This document shows, one piece after another, positions 1 through 8,815 of a stretch of 64,000 bases of DNA (the stretch's first letter is position 1; each line of letters starts with the position of its first letter). Position numbers and translations under genes: made by a program. The notes beneath the pieces were generated by a model. That model made no database searches, was not told the DNA's origin, and worked only from the letters and a program-made list of their open reading frames with translations. Where the stretch lies: NCBI GenBank assembly GCA_035653595.1, contig DASRBO010000015.1, positions 38,093 to 102,092 of the forward strand, in the 5' to 3' direction. This DNA is from DASRBO01 sp035653595 (GTDB taxonomy: Bacteria; Actinomycetota; Acidimicrobiia; Acidimicrobiales; JAJPHE01).

Positions 1-2171
1 TCCTGGCGGGTTCCATCTCCGGCCTGACCAGCATCGGCCAGCTCTACCAGCAGCAGGTCTTCGGAGTGGGAGTGACCGAGCGGGGCCTGGTCCAGACCCT
101 GACCCAGCCGTTCGGTCTGGTCGGCCTGCTGGTCGGCGGCATCATCGCCAACCGGCTCCTCCGGGGGCGTCCGGGCCGGGTGGTCACCTACACCGGGCTG
201 TCGGCTGTCGTAGTCGGGATCCTGATCGGCGCCGAAGCGGTCTCCCCCTGGTTCTTCCTCGTGGTCATCTTCGGATTCGGGGTGGCCTTCGCCGCCGCCA
301 TCATCACTCCGGCCCTGAGCTCGCTCATGAGCCTGGTGGTTCCGGCCCGGGTGCGGACCTTCGGCCTTTCCTTCTTCGGGATAGCCGTCGTTCCGGGGGC
401 GCTCTTCTCGGTCACCGCCGGCTGGGTGGGGGACAAGGTCGGCCTCAGGGCGTCCCTGCTGGTGATGACGGGAGTCTTCCTGCTGGGGGCCCTCATCCTG
501 ACGACGGCAGGCTCCGGCGTCGAGCCGGACATCAGGGCCGCCAATGCGTCGGCAATGGCGGCCCAGGCCGCCCGCGAGGCCCGCGACCGCGGCAGGGCGA
601 AGCTGCTGGTCGTGCGAGACCTCGACGTCTGCTACGACCAGCTGCAGGTCCTATTCGGGGTCGACTTCGATGTCGAGGAGGGAGAGATAATCGCCCTGCT
701 CGGTACCAACGGCGCCGGCAAGTCGACCCTCCTCAGGGCCATATCCGGCACCACCGCCCCGTCCAACGGGGCCATCTACTTCGACGGCGACAGCATCACC
801 CACCTTCCACCCCACGAGCACGCCAGCCGAGGGATCGTCCAGGTGCCGGGTGGGCGTGGCGTGTTCCCCAGCCTGACCGTGGGCGAGAATCTGCGCCTGG
901 CGGCCTGGATGTTCCGGTCGGATCCCCAGTACACCAGCTCGGCGGTCGAGGCCGTCCTGGGTTACTTCCCGGTGCTGCGCCAGCGGCTCGGCACACCGGC
1001 TTCCGAGCTTTCCGGGGGCGAGCAGCAGATGCTCACCCTGGGCCAGGCCTTCCTCTGCCGGCCCAGCCTGCTCATGATCGACGAGTTGTCGCTGGGGCTG
1101 GCACCCGCCATCGTCGCCCAGCTCCTCGACATCGTCCGGGCCATCCACGAGCAGGGGACGACCATCATCCTGGTCGAGCAGTCGGTGAACGTGGCGCTGA
1201 CCGTGGCCAAGCGGGCCGTCTTCATGGAGAAGGGCGAGATCCGCTTCACCGGCCCGACAGCGGAGCTGCTGGCCCGACCCGACATCCTGCGATCCGTCTA
1301 CCTCAAGGGCGCCGGCGCTCTGTCCGGCCCGGTGACCCGGGGCTGGGAACGCCAGACGGGAGCCTCGGAGGCCCAGGACGAGGTTCTGGTGGTCGACGGG
1401 ATCACCAAGAGCTTCGGCGGGGTCAAGGCTCTGACCGACGTGAGCTTCACCCTCCAGGACGGAAGGGTCCTCGGGCTCATCGGCCCGAACGGGGCAGGCA
1501 AGACGACGCTGTTCGACGTGATCACCGGCTTCTCCGAGCCGGACACCGGCGTGATCCGCTTCCTGGGTGAGGACGTCACCGGCCTCGGTCCCGACCAGCG
1601 AGCCAAGCTGGGACTGCAGCGTTCCTTCCAGAACGCCCGCCTCTTCCCGGCCCTGACCGTCGGCGAGAACGTGGCCGTCGCTCTCGACCGCCACATCGCC
1701 GTCCGCAGCGCCACGATGGCGGCGTTCAACCTCCCGAACGTGAAACGGGCCGAGGCCCGGGCCGCCCGACGGGTGGACCGGCTCGTGGAGCTGATGGGCA
1801 TCGGGGACCTGAAAGACAAGTTCGTGCGGGAGCTGTCCACCGGGCAACGCCGCCTGGTCGACATGGCCTGCATGCTCGCGACCGAGCCCCGGGCCCTCCT
1901 CCTCGACGAGCCCAGCTCGGGCATCGCCCAACGCGAGGCGGAGGAGCTCGGACCCCTTCTCGGAAGGATCAAGTACGAGACCGGCTGCTCGATCCTGATC
2001 ATCGAGCACGACATGCCCCTTCTGTTGTCCATGGTCGACGAGCTGGTCGCCCTCGACCTGGGGAGGGTCATCACCCGAGGCGCGCCGTCGGAGGTGCTCG
2101 AGCACCCCCATGTCGTCGAGTCGTATCTGGGCACGGCGGAGGAGGTCATCAACCGCTCAGGCAGTTCGTAG
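1..2171 (+). CDS. MFS-like domain fused to LivF-type and LivG-type ABC ATPases (5' partial)
   Basis: The frame is open at the left edge, so the true start lies outside the window. The first ~170 residues are hydrophobic segments resembling the last helices of a major facilitator transporter. They are followed by two ATP-binding domains of the branched-chain amino acid transporter type. The first (about nt 610-1310) is LivF-like, with Walker A GTNGAGKST and signature LSGGEQQ. The second (about nt 1380-2150) is LivG-like, with Walker A GPNGAGKTT, the SFQNARLFP segment and LSTGQRR. LivF and LivG normally are separate ATPases serving LivH/LivM permeases, so fusing both to an MFS-like membrane part is unusual. 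Substrate is unknown. The domain reading is clear; the MFS label is weaker because only its end is visible. Confidence 0.85.
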   Translation, partial: LAGSISGLTSIGQLYQQQVFGVGVTERGLVQTLTQPFGLVGLLVGGIIANRLLRGRPGRVVTYTGLSAVVVGILIGAEAVSPWFFLVVIFGFGVAFAAAIITPALSSLMSLVVPARVRTFGLSFFGIAVVPGALFSVTAGWVGDKVGLRASLLVMTGVFLLGALILTTAGSGVEPDIRAANASAMAAQAAREARDRGRAKLLVVRDLDVCYDQLQVLFGVDFDVEEGEIIALLGTNGAGKSTLLRAISGTTAPSNGAIYFDGDSITHLPPHEHASRGIVQVPGGRGVFPSLTVGENLRLAAWMFRSDPQYTSSAVEAVLGYFPVLRQRLGTPASELSGGEQQMLTLGQAFLCRPSLLMIDELSLGLAPAIVAQLLDIVRAIHEQGTTIILVEQSVNVALTVAKRAVFMEKGEIRFTGPTAELLARPDILRSVYLKGAGALSGPVTRGWERQTGASEAQDEVLVVDGITKSFGGVKALTDVSFTLQDGRVLGLIGPNGAGKTTLFDVITGFSEPDTGVIRFLGEDVTGLGPDQRAKLGLQRSFQNARLFPALTVGENVAVALDRHIAVRSATMAAFNLPNVKRAEARAARRVDRLVELMGIGDLKDKFVRELSTGQRRLVDMACMLATEPRALLLDEPSSGIAQREAEELGPLLGRIKYETGCSILIIEHDMPLLLSMVDELVALDLGRVITRGAPSEVLEHPHVVESYLGTAEEVINRSGSS

Positions 2172-2242
2172 CCGCCAGGACCACGCAGAAAAGCGAATAG
2201 TCACCCGTCACCGGGTTGTATCGAGAGGGATTCGAGCGAGAA

Positions 2243-3346
2243 ATGGACACCAAGAGGTTCAACCGGAGCTTCAACAAGATCGTCGACAATGTGAACTCCG
2301 TCATCTACGGGAAGGACGATGTCGTCCGATTGTCCATGGTCGCCATATGCGCGGGCGGGCACATCCTGTTCGAGGACGTGCCCGGCGTTGGCAAGTCGGT
2401 CATGGCCCGGGCGCTGGGGCAGTCGATGCGCGCGACCATGAACCGGGTCCAGTGCACCCCCGACATGCTGCCCGGTGACATAACGGGCTCCTCCGTCATC
2501 GACACCAGCACGATGAAGTTCACCTTCCGGCCGGGGCCGGTCTTCACCCACGTCCTTCTGGTGGACGAGGTCAACCGGGCGACCCCCAAGACGCAGTCCG
2601 CCATGTTGGAGGCCATGGCCGAGAAGACGGTGTCGGTGGACGGGGTCACCCACCCCCTGCCGCAGCCGTTCATCGTTCTGGCCACCCAGAACCCCGTCGA
2701 GCTGGCCGGCACGTTCCCGCTGCCTGAGGCCCAGCTCGACCGGTTCCTGTTCAAGCTGACGATGGGCTACCCCGACCACCAGGCCGAGATCGCCGTGATG
2801 ATGGGCAACTCGGTCCGGCTCGAGGTGGACGACCTCGAGCCGGTCATCGACACCAGCGAAGTGCTGGACATGATGGCCCTCTCGTCGGAGGTCAAGGTCT
2901 CGACTGCTGTCCAGAACTACATCGTGGACATAACCCAGGCCACCCGCGAGGACCGGTCCCTGACCCTGGGAGCCGGCCCCCGGGCCTCGATCAACCTGGT
3001 CAAGGCCTCGAGGGTCCTGGCCGCCTCCGACGGGCGGGATCGGGTGTACCCCGAGGACGTCAAGGCCATCCTCCGACCCGTGCTCGGGCACCGCATCATG
3101 CTCACCCCCGACGCGACTCTCCGGGGCGAGACGATCGACGAGGTGCTCGACCGGGTCCTGGCCCGGGTCAAGGCGCCCATGGGCGTCGACGACGATCCCC
3201 AGTCGTGGGAGGGGGCGGCGCCCACCCGGTCGGCCGAGCCCGACGAGACCGACGAGGATCTGGTCGAGGCCGCCGCCGCCCCGAGCCGGAGCCCGGCCAG
3301 CACCCGGGCCCGCCGGGCGACCAAACAGCGGGCCGCCACCCGATGA
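2243..3346 (+). CDS. MoxR family AAA+ ATPase
   Basis: The 367-residue product has Walker A (PGVGKS, about residue 46) and Walker B followed by the MoxR-typical LLVDEVNRATPKTQSAML (about residues 104-121), then sensor and lid regions typical of MoxR ATPases. The frame reaches back to a TTG at 2216, but ATG 2243 gives the usual MoxR amino end. MoxR proteins act as chaperone-like ATPases, usually with DUF58 and von Willebrand or transglutaminase partners. This gene starts a five-gene set in which each later start overlaps the preceding stop, and its own stop overlaps the DUF58 ATG. The tail is rich in Ala, Arg and Pro and probably disordered. Confidence 0.95.
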   Translation: MDTKRFNRSFNKIVDNVNSVIYGKDDVVRLSMVAICAGGHILFEDVPGVGKSVMARALGQSMRATMNRVQCTPDMLPGDITGSSVIDTSTMKFTFRPGPVFTHVLLVDEVNRATPKTQSAMLEAMAEKTVSVDGVTHPLPQPFIVLATQNPVELAGTFPLPEAQLDRFLFKLTMGYPDHQAEIAVMMGNSVRLEVDDLEPVIDTSEVLDMMALSSEVKVSTAVQNYIVDITQATREDRSLTLGAGPRASINLVKASRVLAASDGRDRVYPEDVKAILRPVLGHRIMLTPDATLRGETIDEVLDRVLARVKAPMGVDDDPQSWEGAAPTRSAEPDETDEDLVEAAAAPSRSPASTRARRATKQRAATR

Positions 3347-4614
3347 ACACCATGGCGGCGACCAAGCCAGGGTCGTCCTGGGCGCGCTGGCTGCGGGCCG
3401 GGCGGGAGGGGCTGGCCAGGTTGACCGGGCTGACCCCGGCCGGCTTCGGCGTGCTGGCCGTGGCCGTGGTCTGCTGGTTCCTCGGCAAGCTGATCGCCGG
3501 GCGTGTCCTCTACCTGATCGCCTACGGGCTGGGCCTGGTCCTGGTAGTCGCCTTCGTGACCGGGCGCCGGCCGCTGCCCCTGGAGGGCGAGCGCTCAGAC
3601 GCCCGACCCCGACTGGCCCAGGGCGAGACCATCACCATGGAGGTCAAGCTCAAGGCGGCGAGGCGGCTGTCGACGTTCATCCTGGAGGAGCGCCTTCCGA
3701 CCGCTCTGGGCGAGACGCCGAGGGTACCCATCACCTCGCTCGAGGGTGGGGACCCGATCGTGCACGACTACAAGCTGGTCTGCAGCCGTCGTGGGGTGTT
3801 CAACCTGGGCCCCCTGGTTGCCAAGTGGGGTGATCCCTTCGGCTTCACCGAGCGGCAGGCCGTGCTGGTAGAGCCGGCCGAGGTCCTTGTGCACCCGGCG
3901 GTCGAGTACGTGCATGACCGTCCCCTGACGCGGCTGTTCGAGGACCCGCCGATCCGGCCGCCCGTGTCCAAGCCGTGGCCCCAGGGTCTGGAGTTCTACG
4001 GGATGCGCGCCTACGCCCCCGGTGACGACATCCGGAGGATCGTGTGGAGGGCCTTCGCCCGCACCGGCCAGGTGCTGGTGCGCGAATCGGAGCAGGGGAT
4101 CACCGACAAGATGACCATCCTGCTCGACCAGGACCGCCGCTACCACAGCCCCGGGGATCCGAGCCTCTCGTTCGAGGCGGGGGTCAAGGCGGCGGCGTCG
4201 GTCGGCGTGCGCCATCTCCGCGAGGGCTATCAGGTGACCCTGGAGGGCAATGAGGCCCGGTTGCTGGCGCCGCTGCGAGGGGGCCGGACCCAGATGCGCT
4301 TCCTCGACGCCCTGGCCCGGGTCGAGAGGTCGCCGGAACCCCTGACCTCGGCCATCATCAGGCTGGTCAGCGACCCCAGCCGCGACACCCATGTCGTGGT
4401 GATCACGCCGCGCCTGGACGCCGACGCGGCCTCGAGGCTCAACTTCCTGCTCCAGCGGGGGGTGTCGGTGCTGGTGGCGGCACTGATGTGGGACGAGGAG
4501 AGCGCCGACACCCTTGGCGTCGCCAGCTCGCTCGGTTGCCAGGTGGTGGAGATCCGACCCAACACCCCGCTGGCCGTCTCCTTCCGGCGCGAGGTCGGCG
4601 CCGGCATCCGATGA
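3343..4614 (+). CDS. DUF58 domain membrane protein
   Basis: ATG 3343 overlaps the MoxR stop (ATGA) and gives 423 residues; upstream in-frame sequence is a shadow of moxR. Two hydrophobic segments near residues 30-65 suggest membrane anchoring, followed by a large soluble region. The DUF58 hallmark DDIRRIVWRAFARTG is near residue 227, with a von Willebrand-like fold expected after it (TILLDQDR, VVVITPR). DUF58 proteins are regular partners of MoxR ATPases in cell-envelope gene clusters, but their biochemical role is not settled. Coupling to moxR and to the transglutaminase-like gene suggests one complex at the membrane. Confidence 0.92.
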   Translation: MNTMAATKPGSSWARWLRAGREGLARLTGLTPAGFGVLAVAVVCWFLGKLIAGRVLYLIAYGLGLVLVVAFVTGRRPLPLEGERSDARPRLAQGETITMEVKLKAARRLSTFILEERLPTALGETPRVPITSLEGGDPIVHDYKLVCSRRGVFNLGPLVAKWGDPFGFTERQAVLVEPAEVLVHPAVEYVHDRPLTRLFEDPPIRPPVSKPWPQGLEFYGMRAYAPGDDIRRIVWRAFARTGQVLVRESEQGITDKMTILLDQDRRYHSPGDPSLSFEAGVKAAASVGVRHLREGYQVTLEGNEARLLAPLRGGRTQMRFLDALARVERSPEPLTSAIIRLVSDPSRDTHVVVITPRLDADAASRLNFLLQRGVSVLVAALMWDEESADTLGVASSLGCQVVEIRPNTPLAVSFRREVGAGIR

Positions 4615-7022
4615 CTGCTCCGGTCGCCGAGGGAGCTGAGCCGGTCACCGGCTCTCCGGCCGCGCCGTCGTCGATTTCCGACGGGGCACCTAGGGCCCCA
4701 ATCACCCCACCCGAAAGTGCCCCGTCGGAACCTTCGACCGCCCCAGGCGGCGAAGGGCATGATCCCACCGCCGCAGAGCCCGAACAAGGCGGGGTGCCGG
4801 TCAGAGCCCTCCTCGTAGGTGCTCTCAGCTCGGCGGCGGCCGCCGCCACGACCGGAGGGATCTTCGGTTCCATGGCGGCCCGGGCCCTGTGCCTGCTGGC
4901 GGCGCTGTTCGGGGTGTTCTGGACGGCCCTAACCCTGCGCAACACCCGCCGGCGGGTGCTCCTCCAGCAGCTCTTCATCCCCGCCACCCTGGCCCTGGGC
5001 CTGCTGATCGTGCTCCCGTCGGCCAACGGCTCCAGCCTCGGCCAGCTGATAAGCGCCGCCATCCGAGGGGGCCGGCTGCTGCGGCCTCCGGTTCCGTTCG
5101 ACCCCGGTTGGAGACCGATCCTCTTCCTGATCTTCGCGGTCGTCGGTTTCGCCGCCGCCTGGGTCGCCGGCGGATGGCAGAGGCCCCAGCTCGGCCTGGC
5201 GGTGCCCCTCCCGCTCCTCATCCTCACCGGCATCTCCCAACCCAAGGGCGGGGAGCTGACCACGGGGCTGATGGCGATCGTGCCGCTCATCGCCGCGTTC
5301 AGCATCCTGTTCGGCACCACTGGCGGGACCAACCTCAGCCGCTCGTTCGAGCTCAAGCGCACCCTCCGGGGCCTGGTCGCCTTCGTCCCCGCCATCGTGC
5401 TGCTGGTCGTTCTCAACAACTCCGGCTTCCTGTTCCCGAAGCCCATCTTCAACCCTCAGTCGAAGCCCCAGAAGCCGAAGTCGGTCCCGCTGTCGGCCGC
5501 TCAGGACCACGTTCTGTTCCAGGTCGACGGCCCCATCACCGGACCATGGCAGGAAGGGACGCTCGACGTCTTCGACGGAGCCAACTGGCTCCTGCCGCCC
5601 TACAACCCAAGCACCTTCCGGTCCATCCCGAGCGGCGGGGTGCTGGACCCGACCCGCCACGGCTCGACGACGGTCAAGTTCACCGCCGTCGACCTCGGCG
5701 ACTCCTCGGTGCTGCCCGGAGTGGTGGATCCGGTGAGCGTGGCGTCTTCCCAGCCCCTGGTCTACGACCCCCGGACCCAGACCGCACGGGTGTCGGCCGG
5801 GCGGGTCCCCAAGGGACTGCTGTACACCGAAACGCTTCCGTCCTATCCGGCGTCGGCCCAGTTGGCCAACGCCCCTCCGGTGCCGGATCCGAAGGCCTTC
5901 CAGGTATGGCTGCACGTCCCGCCGCCCCCGCCGGCCGTGCGGAAGCTGCTGGCCAGCGCCCCGACCAACCCGTGGCTGCGCTTCGACTACCTGAGGGCGA
6001 CCCTGAACAACATCGTGGTGGCGACCGGCGTCGGCATACCCGGCCCGGTGCCACCCGCGAAGGTGCAGGACATGTTGGCCGGAAGTCACAAGGGTTCACC
6101 CTTCGAGATCGTGGCGGGCGAGGTCGAGCTGGCCCGGTGGGCAGGGGTGCCGGCCCGTATCGGGTTCGGGTTCGACGGTGAGAACCACGAGGGCAACGTC
6201 TTCACGGTCCGGCCCAAAAACGCGGCCCAATGGGTGGAGACCTACTTCCCCGGGTTCGGCTGGGTGCCGATCATCTCCAACCCGCCCCACGCCCAGACCA
6301 GCCTGGACAACAACAAGAACACCCACTTCAACCCGCAGATCCAGGCCAGCCAGGACGTGGCCGCCGAGCTGTACCTGCCCGTGGAGCTGCCCAACCTCCA
6401 GGCGCTGTACCAGCGGGTCCGCGAGGTCGTCTACACCCTCCTCCCGATCGCCGCCCTCCTCCTGGCCTTCTACCTCCTGCTTCCGGTGGCCAAGAAGGGC
6501 GTGAGGCGGTCCCGCCGGCACCGGTGGGCCGCGGAACGGGGACCACGGGCACGGATCGCGGTCGAGTACGCCGAGCTGAGGGACTTCACCACCGATCTGG
6601 GCATGGGAGACCCCCGCGACACCGCTCTCGAGTTCCTCGCCAAGACGGTGGAGGACGAGGAGCACGTGGAGTTGGCGTGGCTGGTCACGCGGGTTCTCTA
6701 CGGAGACCTTGCATCCGCCGCCACGCCCGCTGATGCGCAGGCGGCTGAGCACATGGTGGCCTCCATCCGCCGGCGCATGCTGCGGGCCCAGCCGCTCCAG
6801 AACCGCATTGTCGCCTCGCTCTCGCGATCGTCCCTGGCCCGGCCCTACTCGACCGAGGTTCCGAACGTCGCTCTCTGGAAGATGCCCCGGCCCAGCCGGT
6901 CACGGTCGGCGGCGCCGAAGGGCCGCCGCCGGGCCAGCGCGCCCGCTGGACGCCGGGGCACCGCGACCCGGGTCAGGCTGAGACGCCCGCGGCAGCGCAC
7001 GCCTGAGAGGAGCAGCAGATGA
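4611..7022 (+). CDS. TgpA-type transglutaminase-like membrane protein, catalytic triad lost
   Basis: ATG 4611 overlaps the DUF58 stop. The 803-residue product has about six or seven hydrophobic segments in residues 60-290, a large extracytoplasmic region, a carboxy-terminal membrane segment (VVYTLLPIAALLLAFYLLLP) and a cytoplasmic DUF4129-like tail. The transglutaminase core is recognisable by LARWAGVPARIGFGF (about residue 506) and WVETYFPGFGWVP (about residue 540). Where active relatives have Cys, His and Asp, this protein reads GSPFE, NAAQWVE and WVPIISNPP, so none of the three catalytic residues is present. It is probably a binding or scaffold protein rather than an enzyme. It belongs to the MoxR-DUF58-TgpA arrangement. 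Confidence 0.88.
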   Translation: MTAPVAEGAEPVTGSPAAPSSISDGAPRAPITPPESAPSEPSTAPGGEGHDPTAAEPEQGGVPVRALLVGALSSAAAAATTGGIFGSMAARALCLLAALFGVFWTALTLRNTRRRVLLQQLFIPATLALGLLIVLPSANGSSLGQLISAAIRGGRLLRPPVPFDPGWRPILFLIFAVVGFAAAWVAGGWQRPQLGLAVPLPLLILTGISQPKGGELTTGLMAIVPLIAAFSILFGTTGGTNLSRSFELKRTLRGLVAFVPAIVLLVVLNNSGFLFPKPIFNPQSKPQKPKSVPLSAAQDHVLFQVDGPITGPWQEGTLDVFDGANWLLPPYNPSTFRSIPSGGVLDPTRHGSTTVKFTAVDLGDSSVLPGVVDPVSVASSQPLVYDPRTQTARVSAGRVPKGLLYTETLPSYPASAQLANAPPVPDPKAFQVWLHVPPPPPAVRKLLASAPTNPWLRFDYLRATLNNIVVATGVGIPGPVPPAKVQDMLAGSHKGSPFEIVAGEVELARWAGVPARIGFGFDGENHEGNVFTVRPKNAAQWVETYFPGFGWVPIISNPPHAQTSLDNNKNTHFNPQIQASQDVAAELYLPVELPNLQALYQRVREVVYTLLPIAALLLAFYLLLPVAKKGVRRSRRHRWAAERGPRARIAVEYAELRDFTTDLGMGDPRDTALEFLAKTVEDEEHVELAWLVTRVLYGDLASAATPADAQAAEHMVASIRRRMLRAQPLQNRIVASLSRSSLARPYSTEVPNVALWKMPRPSRSRSAAPKGRRRASAPAGRRGTATRVRLRRPRQRTPERSSR

Positions 7023-8089
7023 CGAGGGTGGGGGCACGCCGGGATGGGTCCCCGAGGCCGACCGCAGCGATCCGGCGCAAGGCATTGCCGTTCGGCGGCG
7101 TGCTCGTCGCCGTCGTGAGCCTGGCCGGTTGCGGCGGCTCTTCGGGGCATCTGAGCGTAGGTGTGCGAAAGCTCGGGCTCGACATCACCTTCCGGAACCC
7201 GGCGCTGGCACCGCCTCCCCGACACGTGACCCTCCTGCTTCCGCCGTTGTTCAGCCCGGGCCCCGCCAGCCTCGGGGAGTCGCTGTCGGGCAGTTTCTCG
7301 CTCGACTACTACCCGACCCTTCAGCAGTTCCACTACCCGCCCTCGGCTGTCAACGGTCCCTGCCCAACGGCGCCTCGCGGGTCCCATCCAGCCGAAATCG
7401 CCAGCGTGAGCATCACCAAACCGCCGTTGGCGGGCACCTACCGGACGCATGGCAAGGGCACGATCAGCGGCACCTACGACACCTTCAAGTTCACCATCCC
7501 CTATCCGCCTAGCAGCACCTTCACGATCGGGAAGGTCAAGACCACGGGCCAGAAAGGTGCCCAGACCATCAGCTACGAGGTGAGCAGCAACGTGGCTGGG
7601 ATCACCACGGTGACCGACTACCAGGCCACTCCAACGACGGCGTCGGCCGCCGGACAACTGCAGCTGGTCAAGCAGGTGACGAAGAGCTCCAGCGGTACCT
7701 CCACCTTCCAGCCGGCGACGCCGGTGGAGTTGATGGAGTTCGGCGGTGTCAACGCCTCCTGGAACTCCGCCGGGGCCGATCCAAACACCGGTACCACGAT
7801 GATCGTGTCAGGCAAGATCGCCGCCGAACAGGTCGTGGACGTCTGCGGGACGCTCTATGACAGCTACGAGGTGGTCTCCACCGAGCAGACCAGCAACGTG
7901 CTCACCGGCTACTCGTCCCAGACCAACCCCAACGATCCGAACGTGTACAACGTCGCCACCCAGTTCGGCGGCCTCATGCTGCGCCAGCACATCGATGAGT
8001 CGGTGGTCGAGCAGACCCTGAACGCCACCGAGAACTACACGTCGACGCTGAGCTCGGTGACACCCCTCCCGTCGCAGGGGTCGTCATGA
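7019..8089 (+). CDS. Predicted lipoprotein of unknown function
   Basis: ATG 7019 overlaps the preceding stop, so the gene is translationally coupled to the MoxR-DUF58-transglutaminase set. The 356-residue product has a basic amino end, a hydrophobic stretch and a lipobox ending SLAGC with Cys 38, so it should be a lipid-anchored surface protein. The remainder is rich in Ser, Thr, Gly and Pro with alternating patterns suggesting beta structure. I recognise no family. It is probably part of an envelope assembly with the upstream genes. Confidence 0.85.
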   Translation: MTRVGARRDGSPRPTAAIRRKALPFGGVLVAVVSLAGCGGSSGHLSVGVRKLGLDITFRNPALAPPPRHVTLLLPPLFSPGPASLGESLSGSFSLDYYPTLQQFHYPPSAVNGPCPTAPRGSHPAEIASVSITKPPLAGTYRTHGKGTISGTYDTFKFTIPYPPSSTFTIGKVKTTGQKGAQTISYEVSSNVAGITTVTDYQATPTTASAAGQLQLVKQVTKSSSGTSTFQPATPVELMEFGGVNASWNSAGADPNTGTTMIVSGKIAAEQVVDVCGTLYDSYEVVSTEQTSNVLTGYSSQTNPNDPNVYNVATQFGGLMLRQHIDESVVEQTLNATENYTSTLSSVTPLPSQGSS

Positions 8090-8679
8090 GGAAGGCCCGG
8101 ATCAGGGGAGCGGTGATGGCCGTCGGTCTGGCCGTGGCCGCCGGTGCCCTGTCTTCGTGCGCGTCGGACAACGTGGTCCTGAGCGGCGCCCTCCGTCCGG
8201 TCGACACTCGCCTGGCACCGTTGGACCTGGGGGCGGACGCGTCCGGGGTCGAGTACACCCTCGCCGAGTACACCAAGGCCCGGGCTCAGTTCGCCCACGG
8301 AGGGCCGGCGTCACTGGTCTCCGACGGGCGCATGTACGAGATACACCGCGGATCCGTGCTGATAGGCACCCTCGAGATCGCAACCGTCAAGCAGCCGGTG
8401 GACCTCAGCTCCGAGGCCACCCGCTCGTCGATCGTCAACGGAGTCATGATCGGCGCCTATCTCAACCTGAATGTGGACGGCTTCGCCGTTGCCTCAAGCA
8501 GCGTGGGCAACGAGAGTCTGTACGCCTGGTTCGCCCCCGAGACCTTCGAGGTCCTGCAGATCAGGGGCTCGAACCTGTCCCCGGAGGCGATCCTGGCCGC
8601 CATCGTCAGCTATCAGCGCACCCAGGGTCTGAAGCCCCTTCCGGGCGGCGGGCGGGTCACCTCCCAGGTGGGGGCATAG
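8086..8679 (+). CDS. Predicted lipoprotein of unknown function
   Basis: ATG 8086 overlaps the stop of the previous lipoprotein gene. The 197-residue product has a signal peptide with lipobox ALSSC (Cys 25), predicting export and lipidation. The mature part contains EIHRGSVLIGTLEIATVK and a region that looks like a small mixed alpha/beta domain. I do not recognise the family. It is the last gene of the five-gene overlapping operon, followed by a GC-rich hairpin and the convergent acyl-CoA dehydrogenase gene. Confidence 0.85.
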   Translation: MRKARIRGAVMAVGLAVAAGALSSCASDNVVLSGALRPVDTRLAPLDLGADASGVEYTLAEYTKARAQFAHGGPASLVSDGRMYEIHRGSVLIGTLEIATVKQPVDLSSEATRSSIVNGVMIGAYLNLNVDGFAVASSSVGNESLYAWFAPETFEVLQIRGSNLSPEAILAAIVSYQRTQGLKPLPGGGRVTSQVGA

Positions 8680-8725
8680 CCGAAGGCTGCCGCCCGGCCG
8701 GCTCGTAGCCGCTCCGAGCGGACGC

Positions 8726-8742
8726 GGGCCCACGGTGGGCCC
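8726..8742. terminator. GC-rich hairpin between convergent genes
   Basis: A perfect inverted repeat GGGCCCAC-G-GTGGGCCC lies in the 136-base gap between the convergent lipoprotein and acyl-CoA dehydrogenase genes. No T-run follows on either strand, so a bidirectional terminator role is inferred from position only. Confidence 0.35.
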
Positions 8743-8815
8743 GAGCGCCCCATGGACGCCTCCGGCGCCGGTGTGATCCGACGCCGGTGGCGATGAGCCC
8801 TGGCGGCTCCGCCCG

